A stretch of DNA of 64,000 nucleotides, from the NCBI RefSeq assembly GCF_026870175.2, contig NZ_CP113977.2, forward strand, positions 4,402,001-4,466,000. The letters are read 5' to 3'. Position 1 is the stretch's first letter, and the number at the start of each line of letters is the position of its first letter. The stretch is from Flavobacterium aestivum. GTDB taxonomy: Bacteria > Bacteroidota > Bacteroidia > Flavobacteriales > Flavobacteriaceae. Of this stretch, positions 25,006-34,477 are shown in pieces. The position numbers and the translations under genes were made by a program. The notes under the pieces are model-generated. The model was not told the DNA's origin. It saw only the letters and a list, made by a program, of their open reading frames with translations, and ran no database searches.

Positions 25006-25122
25006 ATACTAAGTTGCTAAGTTCTTTTTTCTTTAGACTCTTAATAACTCAGAAATTCAGTAATTTTATATGCATGCATACTATTTTATTTAATATATTT
25101 ACAATTCAAAAAATAAAAAGAT

Positions 25123-26004
25123 ATGAATTATACCGATAAAATGTTAAGAGACGATGCTTTAAAAGGCAAAGTAATAGTAGTTACAGGAGGCGGAAGTGGC
25201 TTAGGAAAAGCTATGACCAAATATTTCTTAGAATTAGGCGCTCAAGTAGCCATTACTTCCCGGGATTTAGAAAAACTAAAAAACACAGCAAAGGAGTTAG
25301 AAACCGAAACTGGAGGCACTTGTTTACCGCTACAATGTGACGTTCGTCATTATGAAGAAGTAGAAAACATGCTACAGGAAGTATTGAAAGCTTTCGGAAA
25401 AGTAGATGTTTTACTGAACAATGCAGCAGGTAATTTTATTTCACCAACAGAACGTTTATCAGCCAATGCCTTTGATACAGTAATCGACATTGTCCTAAAA
25501 GGAACTAAAAACTGCACCCTAGCCTTTGGAAAACATTGGATAGACACCAAACAAACTTCGGCAACAGTTCTAAATATTGTTACAACTTATGCATGGACAG
25601 GTTCGGCTTATGTTGTTCCGAGTGCCACTGCAAAAGCAGGAGTACTTGCCATGACAAGAAGTCTTGCAGTAGAATGGGCAAAATACGGTATTCGTACCAA
25701 TGCAATCGCCCCTGGACCATTCCCTACCAAAGGAGCTTGGGACAGATTATTACCTGGCGATCTAGCCGAAAAATTTGATATGTCCAAAAAAGTACCACTA
25801 AAAAGAGTTGGTGATCATCAAGAGTTAGCTAATTTAGCCGCTTATTTAGTTTCAGACTTTTCTGCCTACGTAAATGGAGAGGTAATTGTTATTGATGGAG
25901 GCGAATGGCTTAAAGGTGCAGGGCAATTCAATTTACTTGAAGCCATACCAGAAGAACTTTGGGATCAGTTAGAAATGATGATAAAAGCAAAGAAAAGAAA
26001 CTAA
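25123..26004 (+). CDS. SDR-family 2,4-dienoyl-CoA reductase-like oxidoreductase
   Basis: A 293-residue short-chain dehydrogenase with the cofactor loop GGGSGLGKAM (about 22-31) and NNAAGNF. The active-site segment is YVVPSATAKAGVLAMTRSLAVEW: the usual YxxxK tyrosine is a serine, as in mitochondrial-type 2,4-dienoyl-CoA reductases (SASAK). This points to reduction of dienoyl-CoA during unsaturated fatty-acid oxidation. The IAPGPFPTKGAW segment is also typical of that group. It ends at a terminator at 26079-26110. Confidence 0.88.
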   Translation: MNYTDKMLRDDALKGKVIVVTGGGSGLGKAMTKYFLELGAQVAITSRDLEKLKNTAKELETETGGTCLPLQCDVRHYEEVENMLQEVLKAFGKVDVLLNNAAGNFISPTERLSANAFDTVIDIVLKGTKNCTLAFGKHWIDTKQTSATVLNIVTTYAWTGSAYVVPSATAKAGVLAMTRSLAVEWAKYGIRTNAIAPGPFPTKGAWDRLLPGDLAEKFDMSKKVPLKRVGDHQELANLAAYLVSDFSAYVNGEVIVIDGGEWLKGAGQFNLLEAIPEELWDQLEMMIKAKKRN

Positions 26005-26078
26005 CAATTTACGGCATTAATGATCCGTTTCAGCAAGTATTGTTAGTGTTAAAAAATAAAGTTTTGGCAATAAATACA

Positions 26079-26110
26079 AAAGAGAACTACTCATACAGTT
26101 CTCTTTTTTT
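26079..26110 (+). terminator. Rho-independent terminator after the SDR gene
   Basis: An 8-bp perfect stem (26081-26088 with 26097-26104) and 8-base loop are followed by seven T. Confidence 0.88.
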
Positions 26111-26256
26111 GACTAAAATAGCAGCTAAAAAACAAAGAACAAACGGTATTACAACGATTAATTGAAGCATCTAAAAACTATTTGTTTTTGTTAACAAAAT
26201 AGATTTTCTAAACCCATAAATAATTGTATTTTTACCGTTCAAAATTTAGAAAATAA

Positions 26257-27024
26257 ATGGGCAAAATCATAGCGATTGCGAATCAGAAAGGTGGAGTTGG
26301 AAAGACTACTACTTCTATTAACCTAGCGGCTTCGTTAGGTGTTTTAGAAAAAAAAGTATTACTAATAGATGCTGATCCTCAGGCAAATGCCACATCAGGC
26401 TTAGGAATTGATGTAGAAACAGTTGAAATTGGCACCTATCAAATTCTAGAACACAGCCATACTCCAGTAGAGGCAAGTATAAAATGTTCTTCTCCAAATG
26501 TAGATGTAATTCCTGCACATATTGACCTTGTTGCCATCGAAATAGAGTTGGTTGATAAGGAAAATAGAGAGTATATGCTTAAAAAAGCATTAGAAAGTGT
26601 AAAAGATGAGTATGATTATATCATCATAGATTGTGCTCCATCCCTTGGATTATTAACTTTGAATGCCTTAACTGCGGCTGACTCTGTGGTTATTCCTATT
26701 CAATGTGAATATTTTGCACTAGAAGGACTTGGTAAATTATTGAATACTATAAAAAGTATCCAAAAAATTCATAATCCAGATTTGGATATCGAAGGTTTGT
26801 TATTAACAATGTTTGACTCTAGATTGCGTTTATCCAATCAAGTTGTAGAAGAGGTTCAAAAACATTTTAACGATATGGTTTTTGATACCGTGATTCAAAG
26901 AAATGTAAAATTGAGTGAAGCCCCAAGTTTTGGTGAAAGTATCATAAACTATGATGCCACAAGCAAAGGAGCGGTAAATTATATTCATTTAGCTCAAGAA
27001 ATTATAAAGAAAAACAGTAAATAG
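26257..27024 (+). CDS. parA: ParA/Soj chromosome-partitioning ATPase
   Basis: A 255-residue ParA ATPase. The deviant Walker A motif KGGVGKTTTSINLAASLG lies at about residues 11-28, Walker A-prime is VLLIDADPQANATSG, and Walker B is YIIIDCAPSLGLLTLNAL. It drives movement of ParB-parS complexes on the nucleoid. parB follows by 4 bases. Its position 4 kb from dnaA is consistent with an origin-proximal region. Confidence 0.97.
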   Translation: MGKIIAIANQKGGVGKTTTSINLAASLGVLEKKVLLIDADPQANATSGLGIDVETVEIGTYQILEHSHTPVEASIKCSSPNVDVIPAHIDLVAIEIELVDKENREYMLKKALESVKDEYDYIIIDCAPSLGLLTLNALTAADSVVIPIQCEYFALEGLGKLLNTIKSIQKIHNPDLDIEGLLLTMFDSRLRLSNQVVEEVQKHFNDMVFDTVIQRNVKLSEAPSFGESIINYDATSKGAVNYIHLAQEIIKKNSK

Positions 27025-27028
27025 TTCT

Positions 27029-27928
27029 ATGTCAAAAGCAATAAAAAAACAAGCCTTAGGAAGGGGTTTATCTGCATTATTAAAAGATCCTGAAAACGAT
27101 ATTAAATCTGTAGATGATAAAAATGCTGATAAAGTTGTAGGGAATATTATAGAGCTTGAAATTGATGCTATAGAAATAAATCCGTTTCAACCCAGAAGTA
27201 ATTTCAATGAAGAATCACTAAGAGAATTAGCAACTTCTATCAAGGAATTAGGTGTTATCCAACCTATTACTGTTCGTAAATTAGACTTTAATAAATACCA
27301 ATTAATTTCTGGAGAGCGTCGTTTGCGTGCATCTACTTTGATTGGTTTGACATCAGTTCCTGCATATATTCGTATTGCAAACGATAATGAATCGCTTGTT
27401 ATGGCTTTGGTAGAAAACATCCAACGTCATGATTTAGATCCGATAGAGATTGCACTTTCATACCAACGATTAATTGACGAAATTCAATTGACTCAAGAAC
27501 AAATGAGTGAAAGAGTGGGTAAAAAACGTTCTACTATTACCAATTATTTAAGACTTTTAAAACTTGATCCAATAATCCAAACTGGAATTAGAGACGGTTT
27601 TATCAGCATGGGGCATGGTCGAGCCATCATTAACATTGATGATCACGATATACAAACTGACATTTATCAAAAAATAGTTAGTCAAAATCTTTCTGTTAGA
27701 GAAACTGAGACCTTGGTAAAAAACTACCATGAAAGTTTAAAACCAAAACCTGTTAGCTCAGCAAAACCGGCTTCATTTGTAATTGAAGACGAGCATAAAG
27801 ACACGTTTAACAAATATTTCGGAACAAAAATTGATGTAAAAGTAGCAGGAAACGGAAAAGGAAAAATTACCATTCCATTTCATTCTGAAGAAGACTTCAA
27901 TAGAATTATCAAATTAATAAAAGGGTAG
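27029..27928 (+). CDS. parB: ParB/Spo0J chromosome-partitioning protein
   Basis: A 299-residue ParB. It opens with KKQALGRGLSALL, the ParA-stimulating segment, followed by the CTPase/ParB domain with NPFQPRSNF and LISGERRLRAS, and ENIQRHDLDPIE. The helix-turn-helix centres on LTQEQMSERVGKKRSTITNYLRLLKL. The C-terminal part is the dimerisation domain. No palindromic parS of the TGTTNCACGTGAAACA type was seen in the window. Its stop codon overlaps the start of the next gene by one base. Confidence 0.97.
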   Translation: MSKAIKKQALGRGLSALLKDPENDIKSVDDKNADKVVGNIIELEIDAIEINPFQPRSNFNEESLRELATSIKELGVIQPITVRKLDFNKYQLISGERRLRASTLIGLTSVPAYIRIANDNESLVMALVENIQRHDLDPIEIALSYQRLIDEIQLTQEQMSERVGKKRSTITNYLRLLKLDPIIQTGIRDGFISMGHGRAIINIDDHDIQTDIYQKIVSQNLSVRETETLVKNYHESLKPKPVSSAKPASFVIEDEHKDTFNKYFGTKIDVKVAGNGKGKITIPFHSEEDFNRIIKLIKG

Positions 27929-28491
27929 TGAATAAAATCATTTCCATAGGCCTACTTCTTTTTCTTTTTGGAAACGCAGCCCTTTTTGCTCAAGCAAAAA
28001 AAGATGATGCCGTTCTAAAGACAAAAGACACTATTAAATCCGATGAATACAACCCTCTAACACCTGCAAAAGCTGCATTTTATTCAGCAATTCTACCAGG
28101 TTTAGGTCAAGCTTACAATAAAAAATACTGGAAAATTCCAATCGTATATGGTGCGATTGGAACCAGCGTTTATCTATACATTGACAACAAAAAACTCTAC
28201 AATCAATACAGAGATGCTTACAAAAGCAGACTAGCAGGTAATCCTGACCCAACGTACGATTATCTCTCTGATCAACAGCTAATAAAAGCTCAGGATGTAT
28301 ACAAAAGAAATGCCTCATTATCTGCATTATGTGCACTAGGCTTTTATGTATTAAACATCATAGATGCTAATGTTGATGCTGCTTTGATACAATTTAATGT
28401 AAATCAAAATTTATCGTTACGACCAGAATTCAATACAGATTCTGTAACATTTAAATCAAATATGGGACTAACCCTAAACTATAGTTTTTAG
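27928..28491 (+). CDS. DUF5683-domain membrane protein
   Basis: A 187-residue protein starting at GTG, overlapping parB by one base. It has a signal peptide (LLLFLFGNAALFAQA), then the AAFYSAILPGLGQAYNKKYWKIPIVYGA segment typical of DUF5683, and a second hydrophobic stretch (ALCALGFYVLNIIDANVDAALI). The C-terminus ends in an aromatic LTLNYSF, as in outer-membrane-associated proteins. In Bacteroidetes it is regularly located next to parB, but its function is unknown. Confidence 0.85.
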   Translation: MNKIISIGLLLFLFGNAALFAQAKKDDAVLKTKDTIKSDEYNPLTPAKAAFYSAILPGLGQAYNKKYWKIPIVYGAIGTSVYLYIDNKKLYNQYRDAYKSRLAGNPDPTYDYLSDQQLIKAQDVYKRNASLSALCALGFYVLNIIDANVDAALIQFNVNQNLSLRPEFNTDSVTFKSNMGLTLNYSF

Positions 28492-28539
28492 AACAAAATA
28501 CTATTCATCTATTTTTAGAAATCAAAAAACAAAACACAA

Positions 28540-29247
28540 ATGAAAATTGCGCTTTTAGGATACGGAAAAATGGGAAAAGTAATCGAAAGAATTGCTTTAG
28601 AAAGAGGACATGAAATTGTTTTGAAGAAAGACGAATTCAATACTTATGACGGACTTTCTACTGCAGATGTCGCTATTGATTTCAGCGTACCTTCAGCTGC
28701 CGTTAGCAACATTTCCAATTGTTTCAATGCTAATGTACCTGTCGTTTCAGGAACAACAGGCTGGTTAGAACATTATGACGAAATGGTTACCCTTTGTAAA
28801 TCTAAAAATGGTGGTTTTATTTCTAGTTCTAATTTTAGTTTAGGAGTAAATTTATTCTTTGAATTCAATGAATATTTAGCTAAGATCATGTCAAAATTCG
28901 ACCACTACAAAGTAGATATGGAAGAAATACATCACGATCAAAAACTGGATGCACCAAGCGGAACAGCAATTTCATTAGCCAAAGGAGTTATTGAAAACAG
29001 TAGCTATACCCAATGGACATTAGACAATCCTAAACAAAATGAAATTCATATAGAAGCTATAAGAACTGGAACTGTTCCTGGAACCCATACGGTAACTTAC
29101 AAGTCCGAAGTTGATTCTATCGAAATAAAACACACAGCCCATAACCGTGAAGGATTTGCTTTAGGAGCTGTAATTGCTGCCGAATGGTTAGCTGGAAAAC
29201 ATGGTGTTTTCACAATGAAAGACGTACTAAATGTAAATTCCAAATAA
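28540..29247 (+). CDS. dapB: 4-hydroxy-tetrahydrodipicolinate reductase DapB
   Basis: A 235-residue NAD(P)H reductase of the diaminopimelate/lysine pathway. The dinucleotide loop GYGKMGK is at residues 7-13, GTTGW lies near residue 70, and the signature EEIHHDQKLDAPSGTAISLA spans about 129-148. The active-site His and Lys are both present. It supplies precursors for peptidoglycan and lysine. It sits between parAB-DUF5683 and lepB, and the spacing suggests a single long transcript. Confidence 0.96.
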   Translation: MKIALLGYGKMGKVIERIALERGHEIVLKKDEFNTYDGLSTADVAIDFSVPSAAVSNISNCFNANVPVVSGTTGWLEHYDEMVTLCKSKNGGFISSSNFSLGVNLFFEFNEYLAKIMSKFDHYKVDMEEIHHDQKLDAPSGTAISLAKGVIENSSYTQWTLDNPKQNEIHIEAIRTGTVPGTHTVTYKSEVDSIEIKHTAHNREGFALGAVIAAEWLAGKHGVFTMKDVLNVNSK

Positions 29248-29304
29248 AAAATAGTTTTAAATTTCTAAAAGAAATCTAGAATCTAACTTCTAAAATATAA
29301 TATT

Positions 29305-30855
29305 ATGACTCTATCTCTTTGGTTTGTATTTTTCTTAGCTGTTCAAGTTATACATTTCTTAGGAACTTGGAAATTATACAAAACTGCCGGAAGAAAAGCT
29401 TGGGAAGCAGCAATCCCTGTTTACAATGCAATTGTTTTAATGAAAATAATTGGCAGACCAACTTGGTGGACTATTTTACTTTTTATTCCAATTATCAACC
29501 TTATTATGTTCCCGGTTATTTGGGTAGAGACTATTCGTAGTTTTGGCAAAAAAACATTTATAGATACACTACTTGTAATAGGAACATTCGGATTTTACAT
29601 TTTTTATCTCAATTATACCCAAACTTTGGCTTATGAACCAGATAGAAATCTAAATCCTGAACATAAAGCTGCCGACACTGTTAGTTCTTTAATCTTTGCA
29701 GTAATTGTAGCTACAATTGTTCACACCTATTTTATTCAACCGTATACCATTCCAACTTCGTCATTAGAAAAATCATTATTGGTAGGAGACTTTTTGTTCG
29801 TAAGTAAAATGAATTATGGTGCAAGAGTTCCTATGACAACTGTTGCAATGCCAATGGTACACGATACGATACCTATGACAAAACAAAAATCGTATTTAAA
29901 TTGGCCTCAATTGCCTTATTTTAGATTACCGGGTTTACAAACTATTAACCGTACTGATATAGTGGTTTTTAACTGGCCAGCTGATACCGTTTATAAATTC
30001 AGAGACCGATCTGGACTTCGCGTAAATAAACCAATAGACAAAAAATCAAATTATGTAAAACGTTGCGTTGGAGTTCCAGGTGATAGTTTATCTATAAAAG
30101 ACGGTTTAGTTTATATTAACGGAAAAGAACTAGCTTTACCAGAGCGTGCAAAACCTCAGTTTTCTTATAATGTCGCTCTAGATGGTAAAACACCTATAGA
30201 CTTTGAATACTTATTGAAAGATATGGACGTTACTGATGGAGCTGGATTCATCAATGAATCAAGAGACACCCTATTTGTAAGTGCTTTAACTGCAGCTGGA
30301 GCTGAAAGATTGAAACATGTTCCGGGAATTTCTTCTGTAAACAGAATTATTTCTAAAGATGTAGAAGATGGTATTTTCCCGCATATTCACAAGTGGAACC
30401 GCGATAATTTTGGCCCAATTTATATCCCTCAAAAAGGAAAAACAGTTGCTCTAACAACCGAAACTTTGCCTTTCTACAAAACAATCATTACTGATTATGA
30501 GAAAAAGGATTTAAAAGTAAATGGTAATGAAATCAGAATTGATGGTAAAGTTGCAACTACCTATACTTTCGATCAGAACTATTATTGGATGATGGGAGAC
30601 AATCGTCACAACTCTGAAGACAGTCGCTACTGGGGCTATGTACCAGAAAACCATATCGTAGGAAAACCAATATTCATTTGGATGAGTTGGGATACCAATG
30701 GTAAAGGTCTAAATAAAATTCGTTGGGATAGGGTATTTACAACTGTTAGTGGTGAAGGACAACCACAATCGTACTTCAAACTGTTCTTGATTGCTCTTGC
30801 GATCTTTTTCGTTGGGGAATATTTTTGGAAAAAAAGAAAAGTGAAAAAAGCCTAA
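29305..30855 (+). CDS. lepB: Signal peptidase I with extended N-terminal membrane domain
   Basis: A 516-residue type I signal peptidase, roughly twice the length of minimal enzymes. Residues 1-105 hold three hydrophobic segments of a DUF5684-like membrane domain. The catalytic Ser is in [18 protein letters not shown] (about 147-164) and the catalytic Lys in [14 protein letters not shown] (about 248-261). A large insertion (about 285-405) precedes the conserved [17 protein letters not shown] box. It removes signal peptides at the outer face of the inner membrane. The long form is common in Bacteroidetes. Confidence 0.95.
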   Translation: MTLSLWFVFFLAVQVIHFLGTWKLYKTAGRKAWEAAIPVYNAIVLMKIIGRPTWWTILLFIPIINLIMFPVIWVETIRSFGKKTFIDTLLVIGTFGFYIFYLNYTQTLAYEPDRNLNPEHKAADTVSSLIFAVIVATIVHTYFIQPYTIPTSSLEKSLLVGDFLFVSKMNYGARVPMTTVAMPMVHDTIPMTKQKSYLNWPQLPYFRLPGLQTINRTDIVVFNWPADTVYKFRDRSGLRVNKPIDKKSNYVKRCVGVPGDSLSIKDGLVYINGKELALPERAKPQFSYNVALDGKTPIDFEYLLKDMDVTDGAGFINESRDTLFVSALTAAGAERLKHVPGISSVNRIISKDVEDGIFPHIHKWNRDNFGPIYIPQKGKTVALTTETLPFYKTIITDYEKKDLKVNGNEIRIDGKVATTYTFDQNYYWMMGDNRHNSEDSRYWGYVPENHIVGKPIFIWMSWDTNGKGLNKIRWDRVFTTVSGEGQPQSYFKLFLIALAIFFVGEYFWKKRKVKKA

Positions 30856-30923
30856 AAGTTACATACTTCAAAAAGTTAAGTTTTTTACAACTTAACTTTT
30901 TGAACTCCCTAACCTTAACAACA

Positions 30924-31547
30924 ATGAATATCCTAATACACCCCTCCTATTTCCCATCTATCAGTCATTTTGCTGCTATGGCTCAATCTGACAGTATTAC
31001 GTTTGAAATGGAGGATAATTTCCAGAAACAAACCAATCGTAACAGAACCTATATTTATAGTCCAAATGGGGTTCAGTTATTGAACATCCCTATAAAACAT
31101 TCTCGTTCATCTCATCAGAAAACTAAGGATATTAAAATAGAATCGGAGTTTGATTGGCAAAAACAACATTTTAAATCGTTGGAAGCCGCTTATAGAAGTT
31201 CTCCTTTCTTTGAGTATTTCGAAGATGATATCTTACCTATTTTCCAAAAAAAGCATACTTTTTTGATGGATCTCAATTTTGAAGTTTTAGAGATAGTCTC
31301 AAAATGTTTAAGAATGAAAATAGAGTTTGGTACTACAACAGAATATTTTCATGAAATAGACAATAACCAAATTACAGATTTTCGATATCTGATAAACGGG
31401 AAAAAAGACCTTTCGGTTTTTGAAAACTACCCGCAAGTCTTTGACGATAAACATGGATTTATAAACAATCTAAGCGTCCTAGACCTATTATTTAATGAAG
31501 GTAAATTTGCAATGGATTATTTGAAAAGTCAAACACTTATTCGATAA
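30924..31547 (+). CDS. WbqC-family protein
   Basis: A 207-residue protein starting at 30924 with MNILIHPSYFPSISHFAAMAQ; a frame extending back into lepB (30825) is rejected. It contains TYIYSPNGVQLLNIPIKHS and FDWQKQHFKSLEAAYRSSPFFEYFEDD, hallmarks of the WbqC-like family. Family members are found in O-antigen and sugar-modification loci and have no settled activity. It follows lepB by 68 bases. Confidence 0.88.
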   Translation: MNILIHPSYFPSISHFAAMAQSDSITFEMEDNFQKQTNRNRTYIYSPNGVQLLNIPIKHSRSSHQKTKDIKIESEFDWQKQHFKSLEAAYRSSPFFEYFEDDILPIFQKKHTFLMDLNFEVLEIVSKCLRMKIEFGTTTEYFHEIDNNQITDFRYLINGKKDLSVFENYPQVFDDKHGFINNLSVLDLLFNEGKFAMDYLKSQTLIR

Positions 31548-31587
31548 TGCATTTACTCTTTTAAAAGAAGAGCCTAATTAAAAAATA

Positions 31588-31645
31588 AACCATTACAGTA
31601 ATTATAGATTCGCTTAGAATTAATTACTGTAATGGTTATTTTTTT
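31588..31645. terminator. Bidirectional terminator between WbqC and EEP genes
   Basis: A perfect 17-bp stem (31588-31604 with 31621-31637) has A-rich sequence on the left and a T-run on the right. It would end both the WbqC transcript and the convergent minus-strand gene. Confidence 0.85.
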
Positions 31646-31664
31646 GCTTGAGATCACTCAAAAA

Positions 31665-32711
31665 CTACTTCATAGATAACTTAGCCATAATGGGGTAATG
31701 ATCTGAATTTTGAAATTCAGGAAAGCTTTCAAATTGCTTAACTTCCATCGTTTCATCAGCAAAAATATAATCAATTCTGGCTGGGTAGTACTTGAATTTG
31801 TAAGTAGCTCCAAAACCTTTTCCTGCTTCTTCAAAACTATCTTTTAATTTCCCCTTTATATTTCGATACACATACGAAAAAGCACTATTATTCATATCAC
31901 CACAAATGATAATAGGATATTTACAATCCTTTTCATGCTCCTTAAAAATTGCTGCTTGCTCTTGTTGTTGTTTAAACGCTTTGCTTATTCGAATAAAAAG
32001 CGACTTTGATTTTTGTTGATCAATAACATCTATATTCTCAGATATTTCATTTACATCCGGTGAAATCTTTATAGACTGCAAATGCATATTATATATCCGC
32101 ACTATATCTTTCCCTTTTTTGATGTCTGCAAAAACAACATTATTATTAGAGTTTGGAAAAACAATATTCCCTTGATCAATAATAGGGAATTTAGAGAATA
32201 TCGCCTGACCTGTCTTAATTTGTTTTCCTTCCATCAAAACATATTTGTATCGATATACTTTTAAATCTATATTAGCCGAATTAGAAAACTCCTGAATGCA
32301 TAATATATCTGGATTTTTTTCATTTATAAAGGCTAAAATCACTTCCGGAACATCATCTCTATCCAACCACTTAAACACATTAAACAATCTTACGTTATAA
32401 CTCATAATCGTAAAATCTTTATCGCTTTCTTGAAACTCTTTGGCTGAGAACTTATAAAATTTATTAAAAAAAGTAATCCCAATTAAGAGTACCAGCCCAG
32501 ACAAAATCATACGTTTTTTAAATTGAATCGTCCAATACAAAAAGAACAATCCATTTGCTAAAAAAAACAAAGGCATAAACAATGTAAATACCGATAAAAG
32601 CGGAAATATTTTGGGTGCCAAAAAAGGGAGTAAATAAGCAATGAATGTTAGCACAATCAGCACTAAATTCAAGAGAAACATTCCTTTATTAAACCATGAA
32701 AGGTTCTTCAT
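31665..32711 (-). CDS. Membrane-anchored endonuclease/exonuclease/phosphatase-family protein
   Basis: A 348-residue protein with three N-terminal transmembrane helices (about residues 8-85) followed by an EEP domain. Visible catalytic motifs are TIMSYNVRLFN (about 100), ILCIQEF (about 138), ICGDMNNSAFSYVY (about 265-278) and the final SDHYPIMAKL. The EEP fold covers DNases, phospholipases C and phosphoinositide phosphatases, so the substrate is uncertain. It is followed upstream by two rhomboid genes on the same strand. Confidence 0.88.
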   Translation of the reverse strand: MKNLSWFNKGMFLLNLVLIVLTFIAYLLPFLAPKIFPLLSVFTLFMPLFFLANGLFFLYWTIQFKKRMILSGLVLLIGITFFNKFYKFSAKEFQESDKDFTIMSYNVRLFNVFKWLDRDDVPEVILAFINEKNPDILCIQEFSNSANIDLKVYRYKYVLMEGKQIKTGQAIFSKFPIIDQGNIVFPNSNNNVVFADIKKGKDIVRIYNMHLQSIKISPDVNEISENIDVIDQQKSKSLFIRISKAFKQQQEQAAIFKEHEKDCKYPIIICGDMNNSAFSYVYRNIKGKLKDSFEEAGKGFGATYKFKYYPARIDYIFADETMEVKQFESFPEFQNSDHYPIMAKLSMK

Positions 32712-32782
32712 TTATAATAAATTTAAAACTAAATTACTGCAAAATAAACACTTACCAATTGAATTATCTGAATAAAAATACG

Positions 32783-33643
32783 TTATTTTCCAGCCTTAAA
32801 CAAAAATTCTTTTTCCTCCTGATTCAGACTATCATATCCAGATTGGCTAATTTTATCCAAAATCTCGTCAATTTGCTGTTGCTTTTTATCTTTTATCACA
32901 ATTTTTGAACTCGATTTTTCGACTGGCTTTTTATAATTCTTATGCACTTTCTTAAAAGGGGTTGATGGTCTTTTGAAACCATTCGCAAATAGATCGATAA
33001 TAGCACTTACTATTTTGCTCAAATCAATTCCGTTTTGAAGCAATTTAATAAACATAAAACCAAAAAAAGCGCCCGCCAAATGTGAAATATGTCCACCTGA
33101 ATTTTCTAATCGAAATTGCATTAAATCCAGAATAAGGATTACGGCTGTAATATGCCATAACTTTACATTCCCTATAAGTAATAATCTCAAATTCATCAAA
33201 GGACTATAGGTCGTAGCAGCTACCAAAATTGCCATTATTGCAGCCGAAGCACCAACTATAGCTCCGCTAAAATGCAGTATATAAAATCCTAAAACAAATA
33301 TTAATCCTGCAAAAATTGCACTCAAAATATACAGCCCTAAATATTGTTTTGGGTTAAAAAAAGTTAAGAATACAGAGCTTGCAAAATTTAGCACCATCAT
33401 GTTAAAAAACAAATGCAAAAATCCATCATGAAAGAAAGCATAGGACAGAAGTGTCCAAGGTCTTAAAAGGAATACAGCTGGTTCTGATGATAAAGCTATC
33501 CAATTGGGAAAATCAAAAGCACCATCTTTAAATTGATAGAAAAACACTAATGAGATTAGAAAACAACCTACATTCCAATAGATCATTCTTTGGGCAATTC
33601 CTCCTAATTTATATTGCAATTTTAAATCGTCTATGATATTCAT
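32783..33643 (-). CDS. Rhomboid-family intramembrane serine protease (first)
   Basis: A 286-residue six-helix rhomboid. The catalytic serine lies in GAIVGASAAIMA, where the canonical GxSG is GASA, and the catalytic histidine in GGHISHLAGAFFGF. The conserved FFHDGFLHLFFNMMVL segment (HxxxN) is present. A C-terminal cytoplasmic tail of about 80 residues, rich in Lys, Ser and Gln, follows the last helix. The final Gly-to-Ala change is tolerated in some rhomboids. Substrate unknown. Confidence 0.9.
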   Translation of the reverse strand: MNIIDDLKLQYKLGGIAQRMIYWNVGCFLISLVFFYQFKDGAFDFPNWIALSSEPAVFLLRPWTLLSYAFFHDGFLHLFFNMMVLNFASSVFLTFFNPKQYLGLYILSAIFAGLIFVLGFYILHFSGAIVGASAAIMAILVAATTYSPLMNLRLLLIGNVKLWHITAVILILDLMQFRLENSGGHISHLAGAFFGFMFIKLLQNGIDLSKIVSAIIDLFANGFKRPSTPFKKVHKNYKKPVEKSSSKIVIKDKKQQQIDEILDKISQSGYDSLNQEEKEFLFKAGK

Positions 33644-33718
33644 TTAGATTTTAGATTTTAGATTAACAACTGAGCTCAGTCTCACAATATCTATTGTGGC
33701 AAAAACCAAATACTATTC

Positions 33719-34477
33719 TTAATTCCAACGATTATTATCAAACTGTGTTTTCTTCCAATACCACATCATCAAAAAGCCAACTAACGCCCCTCCGAGGTGG
33801 GCAAAATGGGCAATTCCGCTTGAACCTCCAAATAGAGAGCCTCCTGAAACACCTAAATACAAATCAATTAACAACAATACTGGCACAAAATACTTTGCTT
33901 TTACAGGTATTGGGATAAACATCAAAGCCAATTCTGCATTCGGGAACATGAAAGCAAAAGCAACCAACAAACCATAAATGGCTCCTGAGGCTCCTACAAC
34001 ATTCCCTAAATAAGCACTCATAAACGCTTGAAAATCTGAAGCTGTTAAAACTTCTTGCCATCTATTATCGTATTTTCCTTCACTTAAGATTTTTAATATT
34101 TCAGCTTTTTGGTATCCATTAGCAACTAAAGTGCTGATTCCGTTTTCAAAAAAATAATAATTTACTCCAGTATGCAATAACGCAGCTCCCAAACCGCAAG
34201 AAATATAGAAGAACACAAATTTTCTGCCTCCCCAAAAATGCTCTAATGCCGATCCAAAAGAATACAAAGCAAACATATTAAAAGCAATATGCATAATATT
34301 AGGCAATGGCGCATGCATAAACATATGCGTAAAAATTTGCCAAAAATGAAAATCGGGACTCTCGAAAAAATACATCGAAAGCAATTTATAAGCAGGCTCT
34401 CCAACGATCATAGAGCCAATATAAAACAGTATATTCATTATTAACAACTGCTTTACTGTAGGTGTGATATTCATCAT
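33719..34477 (-). CDS. Rhomboid-family intramembrane serine protease (second)
   Basis: A 252-residue rhomboid with the canonical GxSG serine motif in GNVVGASGAIYGLL and the catalytic histidine in IAHFAHLGGALVGFL; HIAFNMFALYSFG supplies the HxxxN oxyanion pair. It starts ATG ATG with a 4-base overlap with the mutL stop, so the two are translationally coupled. It is a paralogue of the neighbouring rhomboid 75 bases away, with little residual similarity outside the catalytic helices. Confidence 0.92.
   Translation of the reverse strand: MMNITPTVKQLLIMNILFYIGSMIVGEPAYKLLSMYFFESPDFHFWQIFTHMFMHAPLPNIMHIAFNMFALYSFGSALEHFWGGRKFVFFYISCGLGAALLHTGVNYYFFENGISTLVANGYQKAEILKILSEGKYDNRWQEVLTASDFQAFMSAYLGNVVGASGAIYGLLVAFAFMFPNAELALMFIPIPVKAKYFVPVLLLIDLYLGVSGGSLFGGSSGIAHFAHLGGALVGFLMMWYWKKTQFDNNRWN

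Noticed and set aside
30825..31547. WbqC start at 30825 inside lepB
   Set aside because: The family N-terminus MNILIHPSYFPSI begins at the ATG at 30924; the upstream part overlaps lepB in another frame.
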